Shown here in pieces: positions 54,282-63,053 of a stretch of DNA of 64,000 nt. The DNA is from Marinithermofilum abyssi (GTDB lineage: Bacteria > Bacillota > Bacilli > Thermoactinomycetales > DSM-45169): NCBI RefSeq assembly GCF_014641195.1, contig NZ_BMHQ01000001.1, forward strand, positions 335,199 to 399,198, read 5' to 3'. How positions within the stretch are numbered: position 1 is the stretch's first letter; each line of letters opens with the position of its first letter. The notes under the pieces are model-generated. The model had not been told where the DNA came from and searched no databases. It saw only the letters and a list, made by a program, of their open reading frames with translations. Made by a program: the position numbers and the translations under genes.

Positions 54282-55637
54282 TCAGAAAGGCGGGGCGTCT
54301 CCGTCGCTATGGCGCATATCCAAACTGAGAAACTTGTTGTAGTTCTTCAAAAAGAGCAGTTCCACTTTCCCCACCGGCCCGTTCCGGTGCTTCGCCAAGA
54401 TGACTTCGATAATGTTCTTTTTCTCCGAATCCTCATTATAATAATCATCCCGATACAAAAAGGAAACGATATCGGCATCCTGCTCGATGGAGCCGGATTC
54501 CCGCAAGTCGGACAGCATCGGCCGTTTATCCTGCCGCTGTTCCACAGCACGGGACAACTGGGACAGAGCAATAACCGGCACGTGAAGCTCCCGGGCCAGC
54601 AATTTCAACGAACGGGAGATTTCCGAGATTTCTTGTTGACGGCTTTCCCGGCCTCGCCCTTCAATCAGCTGCAGATAATCGATCAATACCAGTCCCAATC
54701 CGTGCTCCGCCTGAAGACGGCGCAGTTTGGCCCGGATCTCGAATACGCTGATTCCGGGTGTATCATCGATAAAAATCGGAGCTTCCGCCAGACTGCTGAT
54801 GGCCATGGTCAGCTTCTCCCAGTCTTCATCACTCAATTGGCCGGAGCGGAATACTTGGGCATCGATGTTTCCTTCTGCCGCCAACATCCTTTGAACCAGC
54901 TGGGGGGCTGACATTTCCAGGTTAAAAATCGCCACCGGCTTCCCTGCCCGTATGGCTACATTTTGTGCCACATTGAGGGAAAAAGCGGTTTTCCCCATCG
55001 ACGGGCGAGCCGCCAGGATGATTAAATCCGACGCTTGGAATCCGGAGGTCATCCGATCCAGATCCGCATATCCGGAAGGAACCCCCGTCAGTTTCCCCTG
55101 GTTGTAGTGGAGAGATTCGATCCGTTCAAAGGTGTCCATCAACAGCTCTTTGATCGGTGTAAACCCTTTGCTCATCCGGCGCTGAGAAATATCCAAAATC
55201 TTTTTCTCCGCCTGATCGATCACCCGGGCCACTTCTTCCCCGCCGTTATAACCGGACGTGGCAATTTCGGTCGCTGTCCGGATCAAGCGGCGAAGGATCG
55301 CTTTTTCCTCTACAATGCGGGCGTAATAATCCACATTGGCCGCAGTGGGTACGGCTGCCGCCAGTTCGGTTAAGTAGGAGACACCGCCCGCTTCTTCCAG
55401 CAGTTTTCGGTTTTGCAGTTCCGAGGTAAGCGTCACCAAATCGACCGGTTCTCCCCGTTCCGACAGATCGATCATCACCTGAAACAGCTTCTGATGGGCC
55501 TGCCGGTAAAAGTCTTCCGGTCGAACCCGTTCCGTCACAGTGACCAATACCGAAGGATCGATCAAAATGGCACCAAGCACCGCCTGCTCCGCCTCCTGAC
55601 TATGAGGAGGCATCCGGTCGGCAAACAGTTCACTCAT
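54282..55637 (-). CDS. dnaB: replicative DNA helicase
   Basis: 451 residues (DnaC in Bacillus nomenclature). The N-terminal primase-binding domain (PPHSQEAEQAVLGAILIDP) is followed by a RecA-like motor: Walker A ARPSMGKTAFSLN, Walker B LVLIDYLQLIEG, and QLSRAVEQRQDKRPMLSDLR. It unwinds DNA at the fork as a hexamer. ATG 55637 has GTGGAGG upstream. It lies 73 bp after rplI. Confidence 0.97.
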   Translation of the reverse strand: MSELFADRMPPHSQEAEQAVLGAILIDPSVLVTVTERVRPEDFYRQAHQKLFQVMIDLSERGEPVDLVTLTSELQNRKLLEEAGGVSYLTELAAAVPTAANVDYYARIVEEKAILRRLIRTATEIATSGYNGGEEVARVIDQAEKKILDISQRRMSKGFTPIKELLMDTFERIESLHYNQGKLTGVPSGYADLDRMTSGFQASDLIILAARPSMGKTAFSLNVAQNVAIRAGKPVAIFNLEMSAPQLVQRMLAAEGNIDAQVFRSGQLSDEDWEKLTMAISSLAEAPIFIDDTPGISVFEIRAKLRRLQAEHGLGLVLIDYLQLIEGRGRESRQQEISEISRSLKLLARELHVPVIALSQLSRAVEQRQDKRPMLSDLRESGSIEQDADIVSFLYRDDYYNEDSEKKNIIEVILAKHRNGPVGKVELLFLKNYNKFLSLDMRHSDGDAPPF

Positions 55638-55710
55638 GGGTATCATCCTCCACAACGTCCACAAAAAAGCGCCCCACCCGGCGCGTGGAGCGCAGTTCGC
55701 AGGATTATCC

Positions 55711-56157
55711 TCACTCTTCCACCACTTGCACGGAAATCGTGGCCGTCACTTTCGGGTGCAGTTTGACGGGTACCCGGGTCACTCCCAGAGTACGGATCGG
55801 TTCATCCAGCTGGATTTTCTTTTTGTCCACCTTGATATTGTATTCCTGCTTCAGGTGCTGGCTGATCTGTTTGGAGGTAACGGCACCAAACAGACGTCCG
55901 CCCTCACCTGCCTTCGCTTTCAGCACCACATCCAGTTTCTCCAGCCGTTGGGCCAATTTTTGAGCTTCTTCCAGCTCTTCCTTTTTCCGTTCTTGTTCCC
56001 GCCGCTTTTGATCTTTCAAGGCATTCATATTGCCCTGGGAAGCCTCCACAGCCAGTTTCCGAGGGAGCAAGTAGTTGCGGGCGAATCCCTCAGCCACCTC
56101 TTTCACTTCTCCTTTGCGACCATGCCCTTTTACATCTTGTTGAAAGATCACTTTCAT
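55711..56157 (-). CDS. rplI: 50S ribosomal protein L9
   Basis: 148 residues. The N-terminal domain has MKVIFQQDVKGHGRKG and EGFARNYLLPRKLAVEA, the L9 signature; a long connecting helix rich in Lys and Glu, then the C-terminal domain (FGAVTSKQIS). It binds 23S rRNA. It overlaps the gdpP stop by four bases, so translation is coupled. Confidence 0.97.
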   Translation of the reverse strand: MKVIFQQDVKGHGRKGEVKEVAEGFARNYLLPRKLAVEASQGNMNALKDQKRREQERKKEELEEAQKLAQRLEKLDVVLKAKAGEGGRLFGAVTSKQISQHLKQEYNIKVDKKKIQLDEPIRTLGVTRVPVKLHPKVTATISVQVVEE

Positions 56158-58121
56158 TCGGTTTCGCCCCCTTCCTCAAATCGCTCCTTCAACACTTGTA
56201 ACAAACGTTCCCGCGCCTCCGTGATCGCTGCATCTTCCATTTGGGTAGCGGCATTGGTCAAGTGTCCTCCGCCTCCCAACTCTTCCATGATCACCTGGAC
56301 ATTGATGTCACCCAGGGAACGAGCGCTGATGGACACTTTTTCATCGTCTCTGCGCCCGATCACGAAGGAAGCACTGATGCCTTTCATATTGAGGAGCGTA
56401 TCTGCCGCCTGAGCAATCACCAACTGATTGTACCGTTCCCCTTCTTCTGCGGCGGCAATCGCAATTTTATCGTATACCACTTCCGTATTTTTGACAATCT
56501 CCGCCCGCTTGACAAACTGATTCAAGTCTTCTTTAAGCAGCGTCTGAACCATCGCCAGGTCGGCCCCGTGTCGCCGCAGGAATGACGCCGCTTCAAAGGT
56601 ACGGGATCCCGAACGGAAAGCAAAACTTTTCGTATCCACTACAATTCCCGCCAAGAGTGCCGTCGTCTCCAGTGTATCCATGGAGATGCGCTCTCCTTGA
56701 TACTGAAGGAGCTCCGTTACCAATTCACTGGTAGAAGATGCATAAGGTTCCAGATACACCAGCACCGGATCCTCCACAAACTCTTCACCGCGGCGATGGT
56801 GGTCAATCACCACCACCCGGTCGGCCCGTTCAACCAATTTGGGTTCGATCGTAAAGGAAGGTTTGTGGGTATCCACCAAGATCAACAACGTACCGGAGTC
56901 CATCATCTGCATCGCTTTTTCAGGGGAAACGACGGTCTGTTTTAAGAAGGGATGTTCTTCGATCGCCTCTATCAAACCCTCAATGGAGGGATTGGACTCT
57001 GCCAATACGATATATCCTTTCCGCTCGGCCAGACGTACCGCTTTGAGCACTCCGATCGCCGCTCCGAGGGCATCCATGTCCGGCTGGGCATGCCCCATGA
57101 TCAACACTTGTTCGCTGTCGCGGATCAAGTTGCCCAGGGCATGAGAAATCACGCGAGCCCGAACCCGGGTCCGTTTCTCCACCGCATTGGATTTTCCTCC
57201 AAAAAAGACGACCCGTTCCCCGTTTTGCACGGCAGCTTGATCCCCTCCCCGGGCCAACGCAATATCCAAGGCAGCCTGGGCCTGATGGGTCCGTTCCACC
57301 ATGGAGCCGTCGGTTGCCGCAACCCCGATACTCAGTGTAATCGGAATCTTGTTTTGCCGTGTCAACTCCCGTACCACATCCAGAATGTCAAAACGCGCAC
57401 GTGTCAACCGATCCAGGGTTTGGCGGTGAAACACGAGGAAAAATTTGTCCGTATCAAAGCGGCGCAAGCTGATATCGTTCTCCTGTGCCCACCGGGTAAT
57501 GGCAGCGGTGACGTTGGTCAAAAGCAGTGTCTGTTCCTGGTCATCCATCCCCGTCCCGGCCTCGTCATAGTTGTCCATATGGAGGATGCCCAGCACCACC
57601 TGCTCCCGTTCATACTGTTCTTCCAACCGCTGCAACCGGGTGACATCCCGGAAAAAAAACAGCCGTTCTTCCTCGTGGTGGATCACTTCGTAGGTCTTTT
57701 CCCCGATATCGATCCGCAGCGGACTTTCATCCTTGTGAACCAACTCTTTCAACACTGGGAAAACTTCTTCCATCGGCCGCCCGACCAGTGAATCTTCGGA
57801 GGCCATGGATTGCACAAAGGGATTGTGCCATTCGATCTGCTCTTCTTTGTCGTAGAGCAGGATTCCCACGGGCATCTCGTCAATCGCAGACTGGTGAGCC
57901 CCATTCACCCTATGGGAGAGAGTCAGCACATACTGGGCAAACTCCTTTCGGAAAGCATGCTCCGCCCGATAGAGGAGAATGCTCAGAAGAAAAAACAAAC
58001 CGAACCCCAGCATGCCCAACTCCCAGTTGTAGATGGACAATACCGCGGTCAATATCAGTATGAGGCACATGGCGATGACCATGTGGTATCCGTGCCAGCG
58101 TTGAGTCAGAAACTTCGGCAT
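56154..58121 (-). CDS. gdpP: cyclic-di-AMP phosphodiesterase GdpP
   Basis: 655 residues. Two transmembrane helices (VIAMCLILILTAVLSIYNW and a second) are followed by a PAS domain, a degenerate GGDEF domain and a DHH-DHHA1 phosphodiesterase (GHAQPDMDALGAA, VVVIDHHRRGEEF, GGGGHLTNAATQ). The DHH part starts with GHAQPDMDA where GHxxPDxDA is usual, and is intact. It hydrolyses c-di-AMP to control osmolyte and wall balance. It lies between yybS and rplI as in Bacillus. Confidence 0.96.
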   Translation of the reverse strand: MPKFLTQRWHGYHMVIAMCLILILTAVLSIYNWELGMLGFGLFFLLSILLYRAEHAFRKEFAQYVLTLSHRVNGAHQSAIDEMPVGILLYDKEEQIEWHNPFVQSMASEDSLVGRPMEEVFPVLKELVHKDESPLRIDIGEKTYEVIHHEEERLFFFRDVTRLQRLEEQYEREQVVLGILHMDNYDEAGTGMDDQEQTLLLTNVTAAITRWAQENDISLRRFDTDKFFLVFHRQTLDRLTRARFDILDVVRELTRQNKIPITLSIGVAATDGSMVERTHQAQAALDIALARGGDQAAVQNGERVVFFGGKSNAVEKRTRVRARVISHALGNLIRDSEQVLIMGHAQPDMDALGAAIGVLKAVRLAERKGYIVLAESNPSIEGLIEAIEEHPFLKQTVVSPEKAMQMMDSGTLLILVDTHKPSFTIEPKLVERADRVVVIDHHRRGEEFVEDPVLVYLEPYASSTSELVTELLQYQGERISMDTLETTALLAGIVVDTKSFAFRSGSRTFEAASFLRRHGADLAMVQTLLKEDLNQFVKRAEIVKNTEVVYDKIAIAAAEEGERYNQLVIAQAADTLLNMKGISASFVIGRRDDEKVSISARSLGDINVQVIMEELGGGGHLTNAATQMEDAAITEARERLLQVLKERFEEGGETE

Positions 58122-58228
58122 GATGACATCCCCTCAACCCCAAACCCTGTTTTCGGTTCCCTTTCCATCGATCTTCTTTTTATTTTACCCCAGCAGGGAG
58201 GGAATGCATAGCGACAATAGCGCATTCC

Positions 58229-59140
58229 TTACCGTTTCTTCTCCAGGCGGTCGCGCAAGGGAGTCCCTGTGTCGATGAGTCCCATCACATGGATGATCAG
58301 GGCTGCAGGAGGAAACAGCAACGTGCCGAGCACCACGACGGTCATCCAACCTTTTCCTCTTCCGGAGCGATGCAGCAAAAATGCCGCAAACGAAAACCCC
58401 TGCACCATCAACAGGAGATAAAAAATAGAGACGGCATTGCCGAGCACTACTGGGAAGGAACCCGGTGATTCTCCAAACAAGAGCAGAAGAATCAAGGCCA
58501 GAAAATAAATGTGGAAAAACGGCCGCGGCAACCGCCATGTTCGGAATGGAGGCAAGTATTTCCCGGGGAATCCTCCCCGCATGAGGATGCGTCGAGCCAC
58601 ACGGATATTGAGCAGAGGAATCGGCACACTGGCAAAGACCAGCAGCCCGGGGATAACCATGCCGAGCGGGGGCATATCGGGCAATTCCTCAGGCATTCCG
58701 TAAGCGCGGAACAACTCTTGTGAAGCCGCCCATTGTTCCTGCCACAAGGATTGGACACGGTCAAACAAATGGAAAAAGACCGCTCCCACCGCCAACATCG
58801 TCAAAAATCCCACCCAGGTGGTTACCAGGCCGCCGAGCACCACATCCGTTCCGGTGGTTTGCGGACGGCGGTACAGTTCACCCATGACCAATCCGGCAAT
58901 GGTGGTCACCAACAGAATCAACGGTGTATAAACGGAGCCGGTCAATACCACGATTAAACCGCTCAGCAGCACGACAAACAGCAAAGCGGACTGCCAACCC
59001 TGTCTGGCCGTGAACAATAGAAAAGGCAAAGGCAAAAACCACACCGTCACCAAAGACAACGGTGTACCCAACGAAAAGAGCAAAACGAGAAACAAACTGC
59101 TATAGATCAGCCCGTCGCGTATCAAAGAGGATCGGGACAA
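58229..59140 (-). CDS. yybS: YybS family membrane protein (DUF2232)
   Basis: 303 residues with about eight hydrophobic helices (LFLVLLFSLGTPLSLVTVWF, LLFVVLLSGLIVVLTG, IYFLALILLLLFG). DUF2232 proteins resemble energy-coupling-factor S components, but the function is not established. The start is TTG 59140 after AAGAGGTG; a longer reading to 59224 lacks a site. It lies 7 bp after the MazG-like gene and upstream of gdpP. Confidence 0.9.
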   Translation of the reverse strand: MSRSSLIRDGLIYSSLFLVLLFSLGTPLSLVTVWFLPLPFLLFTARQGWQSALLFVVLLSGLIVVLTGSVYTPLILLVTTIAGLVMGELYRRPQTTGTDVVLGGLVTTWVGFLTMLAVGAVFFHLFDRVQSLWQEQWAASQELFRAYGMPEELPDMPPLGMVIPGLLVFASVPIPLLNIRVARRILMRGGFPGKYLPPFRTWRLPRPFFHIYFLALILLLLFGESPGSFPVVLGNAVSIFYLLLMVQGFSFAAFLLHRSGRGKGWMTVVVLGTLLFPPAALIIHVMGLIDTGTPLRDRLEKKR

Positions 59141-59147
59141 ACCGTGG

Positions 59148-59459
59148 TCACCTCTTGTTAATGTATTCTTCCAGCCGGGACAGATCACCGTACCAATCTT
59201 CCAACTGGTGTTTGCCGCGGGCATGTTCCCTCAGCTTCCGTGTCACCGATTGGTCCACTTCCCGAAAAGTAAGGCCAACACGCCGCGCCAACACGTAGGT
59301 GACAATGATGAGGCTGGCCAAACTGTCAGCAATCAACGTCTGATTGGCATGATGTAGCCCTTTAAACAAGTTGGCGATCTGGTCCAACAGCTCTGTCTTT
59401 AACCATTCTATCACTTTGACGCTTTTTGCAATCTGAACATTTCGTTCTGGCCGGCTCAT
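59148..59459 (-). CDS. MazG-like family protein
   Basis: 103 residues. An all-alpha NTP-pyrophosphohydrolase-like protein (MazG-like family): IAKSVKVIEWLKTELLDQI, then LIADSLASLIIVTYVLARRVG. The acidic ExxE/D metal motif of active MazG enzymes is incomplete, so catalysis is doubtful. ATG 59459 has GAAGGAG. Located between rpsR and yybS, as in related spore-formers. Confidence 0.87.
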   Translation of the reverse strand: MSRPERNVQIAKSVKVIEWLKTELLDQIANLFKGLHHANQTLIADSLASLIIVTYVLARRVGLTFREVDQSVTRKLREHARGKHQLEDWYGDLSRLEEYINKR

Positions 59460-59550
59460 GGCTTTGCAACTCCTTCAGGTCCAGACTATGATAGGAGGGT
59501 ATTTCAACACAAGAGAGGAAATATCCTCCTTCCCGACCCGATCCGGCCCG

Positions 59551-59582
59551 ATGTAAAAAGAAGGGGCGGTGTCCCGCCCCTT
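59551..59582 (-). terminator. terminator of rpsF-ssb-rpsR
   Basis: AAGGGGCGG and CCGCCCCTT form a 9-bp perfect stem around TGTC, followed on the minus strand by CTTTTTAC, about 28 bp past the rpsR stop. Confidence 0.85.
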
Positions 59583-59609
59583 CGATCCGTCTATCTGCTT
59601 TTTATCCGA

Positions 59610-59837
59610 TCAGTCGGTTGTGTACGGCAGCAATGCCATTTGACGAGCCCGTTTGATGGCCCGGGTCAGCTGACGCTGATATTTGGAGGAAGTTCCCGTC
59701 ACGCGGCGAGGGAGAATTTTCCCGCGCTCGCTGATGAACTTCTTCAACAGATCCACATCTTTGTAATCGATATAGTCGATTTTGTTCACCGTAAAGTAAC
59801 ACACTTTACGACGCTTGTTTCCGCGTCGACGCGCCAT
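59610..59837 (-). CDS. rpsR: 30S ribosomal protein S18
   Basis: 75 residues. Signature segments are [20 protein letters not shown] and [18 protein letters not shown]. The basic N-terminus [15 protein letters not shown] includes a Cys of the zinc-ligand type but only one, so it is probably zinc-free. It forms a heterodimer with S6. It lies 47 bp after ssb in the S6-SSB-S18 operon. Confidence 0.97.
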   Translation of the reverse strand: MARRRGNKRRKVCYFTVNKIDYIDYKDVDLLKKFISERGKILPRRVTGTSSKYQRQLTRAIKRARQMALLPYTTD

Positions 59838-59884
59838 GCCGAACCCTCCTCTCTGTCAGCAAATGATCGTTTCCGTTTTTCCTA

Positions 59885-60340
59885 TCAAAAGGGCAGATCA
59901 TCGTCGGAGATGTCGATCGGTTTCCCGTCATCTGCGAAGGGGTCGTTCATCTGATTGTTGTTGCCGCTGCCGCCCCCGAAGCCCTGCTCGCGGTATCCTT
60001 CGCCGGATCCGCTGCGGTTGGCGCCGGAATCGAGGAAACGGACATCATCAGCCACGATTTCGGTGATTTTGATCCTTCGCCCTTCGTTGTTTTCAAAACT
60101 CCGGGTTTGCAGGCGGCCTTCTACCGCTACCGCCCGTCCTTTTTTCAGGTAGTTGGCGCAGTTTTCAGCGAGCTGCCTCCAAGTGACGATGGTAAAAAAA
60201 TCGACCTCCCGCTCACCTTGTTGATTGGTGAAACGGCGCTCCACCGCCAGCCCGAAGTTGGCTACCGCCACCCCGTTGGGGGTATAGCGCAACTCCGGAT
60301 CCTGAGCCAGCCGGCCGATCAGAATGACCCGATTCAGCAT
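59885..60340 (-). CDS. ssb: single-stranded DNA-binding protein
   Basis: 151 residues. The OB-fold has [19 protein letters not shown] and [18 protein letters not shown], and the C-terminal acidic tail ends ISDDDLPF, which recruits replication partners. The linker is Gly/Asn-rich. It lies between rpsF and rpsR. Confidence 0.97.
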   Translation of the reverse strand: MLNRVILIGRLAQDPELRYTPNGVAVANFGLAVERRFTNQQGEREVDFFTIVTWRQLAENCANYLKKGRAVAVEGRLQTRSFENNEGRRIKITEIVADDVRFLDSGANRSGSGEGYREQGFGGGSGNNNQMNDPFADDGKPIDISDDDLPF

Positions 60341-60380
60341 CGGTAACCTCTCCCTTTTTCATCATTTCCGACGCTTGCCC

Positions 60381-60674
60381 TTACTTTTTATCGTCGATGT
60401 TGATGACCATGTGACGCAGAACCTGGTCGTTCAGCTTGATCACACGATCCAGTTCATTCACGGTTTCCGCAGTGCCTTGGAACGTGACCACCGTGTAAAC
60501 ACCCTCGCGGTGATTGTCGATCTCATAGGCGAGACGGCGTTTGCCAAAGTGTTCTTGCTCCACGTTTTCCGCACCGTTTTGTTTCAGGGTGTTTTGCACT
60601 TTTTCCCGGACAGCTTCCAGTTGTTCTTCGGTCAGCTCCGGACGCGTGATGTACATGAGCTCGTATTTATGCAT
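60381..60674 (-). CDS. rpsF: 30S ribosomal protein S6
   Basis: 97 residues. HKYELMYITRPELTEEQL and FGKRRLAYEIDNHREGVY are the family signature. ATG 60674 has AAAGGAGGTGG; the longer frame to 60740 is unlikely. It is the first gene of rpsF-ssb-rpsR, an operon self-regulated by S6:S18 in many bacteria; a leader hairpin was not obvious. Confidence 0.97.
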   Translation of the reverse strand: MHKYELMYITRPELTEEQLEAVREKVQNTLKQNGAENVEQEHFGKRRLAYEIDNHREGVYTVVTFQGTAETVNELDRVIKLNDQVLRHMVINIDDKK

Positions 60675-60792
60675 CTTTCTTCCACCTCCTTTTGGACTGA
60701 AACGGCCTCGTACCCCGAGGCAAGGAGTGAATCGATTCATTCACGATATATCATTCTAACAGAGATGCTGTCGTTTGGCAAGAATTCGGGGG

Positions 60793-61893
60793 TTACACAT
60801 TGAATCGGAAATGAACGATGTCACCGTCATTTACCACATACTCTTTTCCTTCCGAACGGAGCAACCCTTTTTCCCTGGCCTGGGCCATCGAACCGGCCTG
60901 CAGCAAATCTTCATATGCCACGACTTCGGCACGAATAAATCCGCGTTCGAAATCACTGTGAATCACACCTGCCGCTTGCGGAGCTTTGGTACCTTTTCGA
61001 ATCGTCCATGCCCGCACTTCCTTCTCTCCAGCGGTAAAGTAAGTGATCAGACCCAACAGCCGGTAAGCCGCCGCCACCAGCCGGTCCAGCCCGGAAGACT
61101 CCAGGCCCAAGTCTTCAAGGAATTGCTGCCGCTCTTCGCCTTCCAACTCGACAATCTCCGCTTCCAGTTGAGCACTGATGGTCACCACTTCGGCTCCTTC
61201 TTTGGCAGCAAACTCCTTCACTTGTTGAACAGAAGGATTCTCATCGGGCTGCGCCACATCCTCCTCACCGACGTTGGCCGCATACAGCACCTTTTTCAGC
61301 GTCAGCAGGTTCAGCGACTTGACCCGTTCCCGTTCCTCTTCATCCAAACCGGCTTGACGGGCCGGAATACCTTCAGCCAGGGCTTTTTTTAGCTTCTCCA
61401 GCACCGCATGTTCTTGAATGGCTTCTTTGTCCCCGCTTTTCTTGGCCCGTGCCACGCGGTCCATGCGCCGTTCCACGCTTTCCAGGTCGGCCATCACCAG
61501 TTCCAGGTTGATAGTTTCGATATCGCTGACCGGATCCACCTTCCCGGCCACATGGGTAATGTTGTCGTCCTCAAAACAACGGACAACGTGAATAATGGCA
61601 TCCACTTCCCGGATATGGGACAGGAATTGGTTCCCGAGCCCTTCCCCTTTACTGGCTCCCTTCACCAAACCGGCGATGTCGGTGAATTGAAAGGAAGTGG
61701 GGATGATCCGCTGCGGATTTACGATCTCCGCGATCCGCTGTAAGCGTTCATCCGGTACATCGACAACCCCCACATTGGGATCGATGGTACAAAAGGGATA
61801 ATTGGCCGATTCGGCACCGGCCCGGGTAATCGCGTTAAACAAAGTGGACTTGCCCACGTTGGGCAAGCCGACAATGCCGGTAGTCAACGGCAT
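60793..61893 (-). CDS. ychF: redox-regulated ATPase YchF
   Basis: 366 residues. An Obg-family P-loop protein: G1 [17 protein letters not shown]3 [19 protein letters not shown], and NVGEED in place of the GTPase NKxD (so ATP is preferred, as NxxE). The C-terminal TGS domain includes [18 protein letters not shown]. It associates with ribosomes. The start is ATG 61893 (GGGAG nine bases upstream), rather than ATG 61902 which is too close to it. Confidence 0.96.
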   Translation of the reverse strand: MPLTTGIVGLPNVGKSTLFNAITRAGAESANYPFCTIDPNVGVVDVPDERLQRIAEIVNPQRIIPTSFQFTDIAGLVKGASKGEGLGNQFLSHIREVDAIIHVVRCFEDDNITHVAGKVDPVSDIETINLELVMADLESVERRMDRVARAKKSGDKEAIQEHAVLEKLKKALAEGIPARQAGLDEEERERVKSLNLLTLKKVLYAANVGEEDVAQPDENPSVQQVKEFAAKEGAEVVTISAQLEAEIVELEGEERQQFLEDLGLESSGLDRLVAAAYRLLGLITYFTAGEKEVRAWTIRKGTKAPQAAGVIHSDFERGFIRAEVVAYEDLLQAGSMAQAREKGLLRSEGKEYVVNDGDIVHFRFNV

Positions 61894-62116
61894 AAGCTTC
61901 ATCTCCCATCGATGTTCATTTCAACGTTTCTCTCAAGATGGCTTCTCAATGATTTTAACATAGAAAGAGCCGCCGAGTGGCGGTCCAGCTGGACAACACC
62001 TTTCTTCCCAGTTATACTTTGTCAGCAGGCTCAGAGCTCTTTCATTTTCTCGGATCTTAGACTTTTAAAGCAGCCTCAACCGCCTGATAGCAGGCCTTTT
62101 TGTACCGTATCCCCAT
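61894..62116. other. intergenic with small hairpins
   Basis: Holds CCGCC/GGCGG and GCCTG/CAGGC stems near 61971-61982 and 62077-62090 that may end the yyzM transcript. No gene is seen. Confidence 0.45.
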
Positions 62117-62326
62117 TCAGTCGCTGCCGTTCTCCGCTGCGGCAACCAACACTTTTTTCATACGGCTTTCAAAACGGGTGCGGGGCAGCAATACGCTGTG
62201 ACCACAGCCCGTGCATTTGATTCGAATATCCATCCCCATTCGAATAACCTTCCAGGCATTCGTTCCACACGGATGCGGTTTTTTCATTTCTACGATATCA
62301 CCCAATTGGAACTCTTTCCGTTGCAT
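62117..62326 (-). CDS. DUF951 family protein (YyzM-like)
   Basis: 69 residues. Short beta-rich protein: FQLGDIVEMKKPHPCGTNAW, then IRIKCTGCGHSVLLPRTRFE. The conserved Cys pair CTGCG and the earlier Cys suggest a zinc ribbon. It commonly lies next to ychF in Bacillales. ATG 62326 has GAGGTGG. Function unknown, possibly nucleic-acid related. Confidence 0.92.
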   Translation of the reverse strand: MQRKEFQLGDIVEMKKPHPCGTNAWKVIRMGMDIRIKCTGCGHSVLLPRTRFESRMKKVLVAAAENGSD

Positions 62327-62351
62327 TCTTCGCCACCTCGCTTCTTCCCCA

Positions 62352-62994
62352 TTATAAGGAATGGTTTTCCTTATTTCCATTCAAAGATGGTTCTACCTCT
62401 AAACAAGCCAAATGACGGAATGCCGAGAGCACTTCCAGACTCAGCCGCTCTTGCTCGTCCCGGTTCTTCTCCTGCGTGTTCGGGTGAATCAGTCTTCCGA
62501 AACGAACCTTCACTTTCGCCGGACGAATCCATATCCCGCCACGGGGCAGCGCTTCGTCTGTCCCGTCAATCCATGCCGGCAAAAGGAGCACCGGTTTTTA
62601 TCGCCAAAAAAGCGGCACCGTGTTTCCATTCCGTGAGCGGTTGATACTCCCGCCGTCCCCCCTCAGGAAAAATACCGAGAACCTTTCCCTCCCGCAGGTG
62701 GTGTATCGCGGTTTTGATGGAACGAATATCCGGCTTGTCCCGATTGACTGGAAATGCGCCAAAACGATGGAGCAGCCAACGGGTCACCGGATGAGAGAAG
62801 GCCTCTTCCTTTGCCATAAAATGAAGTTGTCGCGGAACGGCACAGGCGATATAAAACGGGTCCAAATAACTAATATGATTCCCGGCCACAATTAAGGGGC
62901 CTTCTTCCGGAATCGATTCCATCCCGGTCACATCCATCCGATGATATAAGAAGATAAAAGGACGGATCATGTTGCGAACCACGGAGTAAAACAC
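62352..62994 (-). pseudogene. plsC: 1-acyl-sn-glycerol-3-phosphate acyltransferase, frameshifted
   Basis: The N-terminal two thirds carry the HX4D motif in AGNHISYLDPFY, FMAKEEAF and FPEGGRRE, an intact PlsC-like acyltransferase site. At about 62575-62600 the reading runs out as GAPFAGMD-stop, but the next frame continues with LLLPAWIDGTDEALPRGG and PAKVKVRFGRLI, the normal C-terminal part. Restoring one more copy of GGTGCTCC would give TGAPVLLLPAW in one frame, so an 8-bp deletion between tandem repeats is the likely cause. Start GTG 62994 has AAAGGGGGG. It would have made phosphatidic acid; other plsC copies may exist. Confidence 0.85.
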
Positions 62995-63053
62995 CGGGAC
63001 CCCCCTTTCGCTTTTCTTTATTTTACCCCAACTGTGCCTCACCGCACCTGGAT

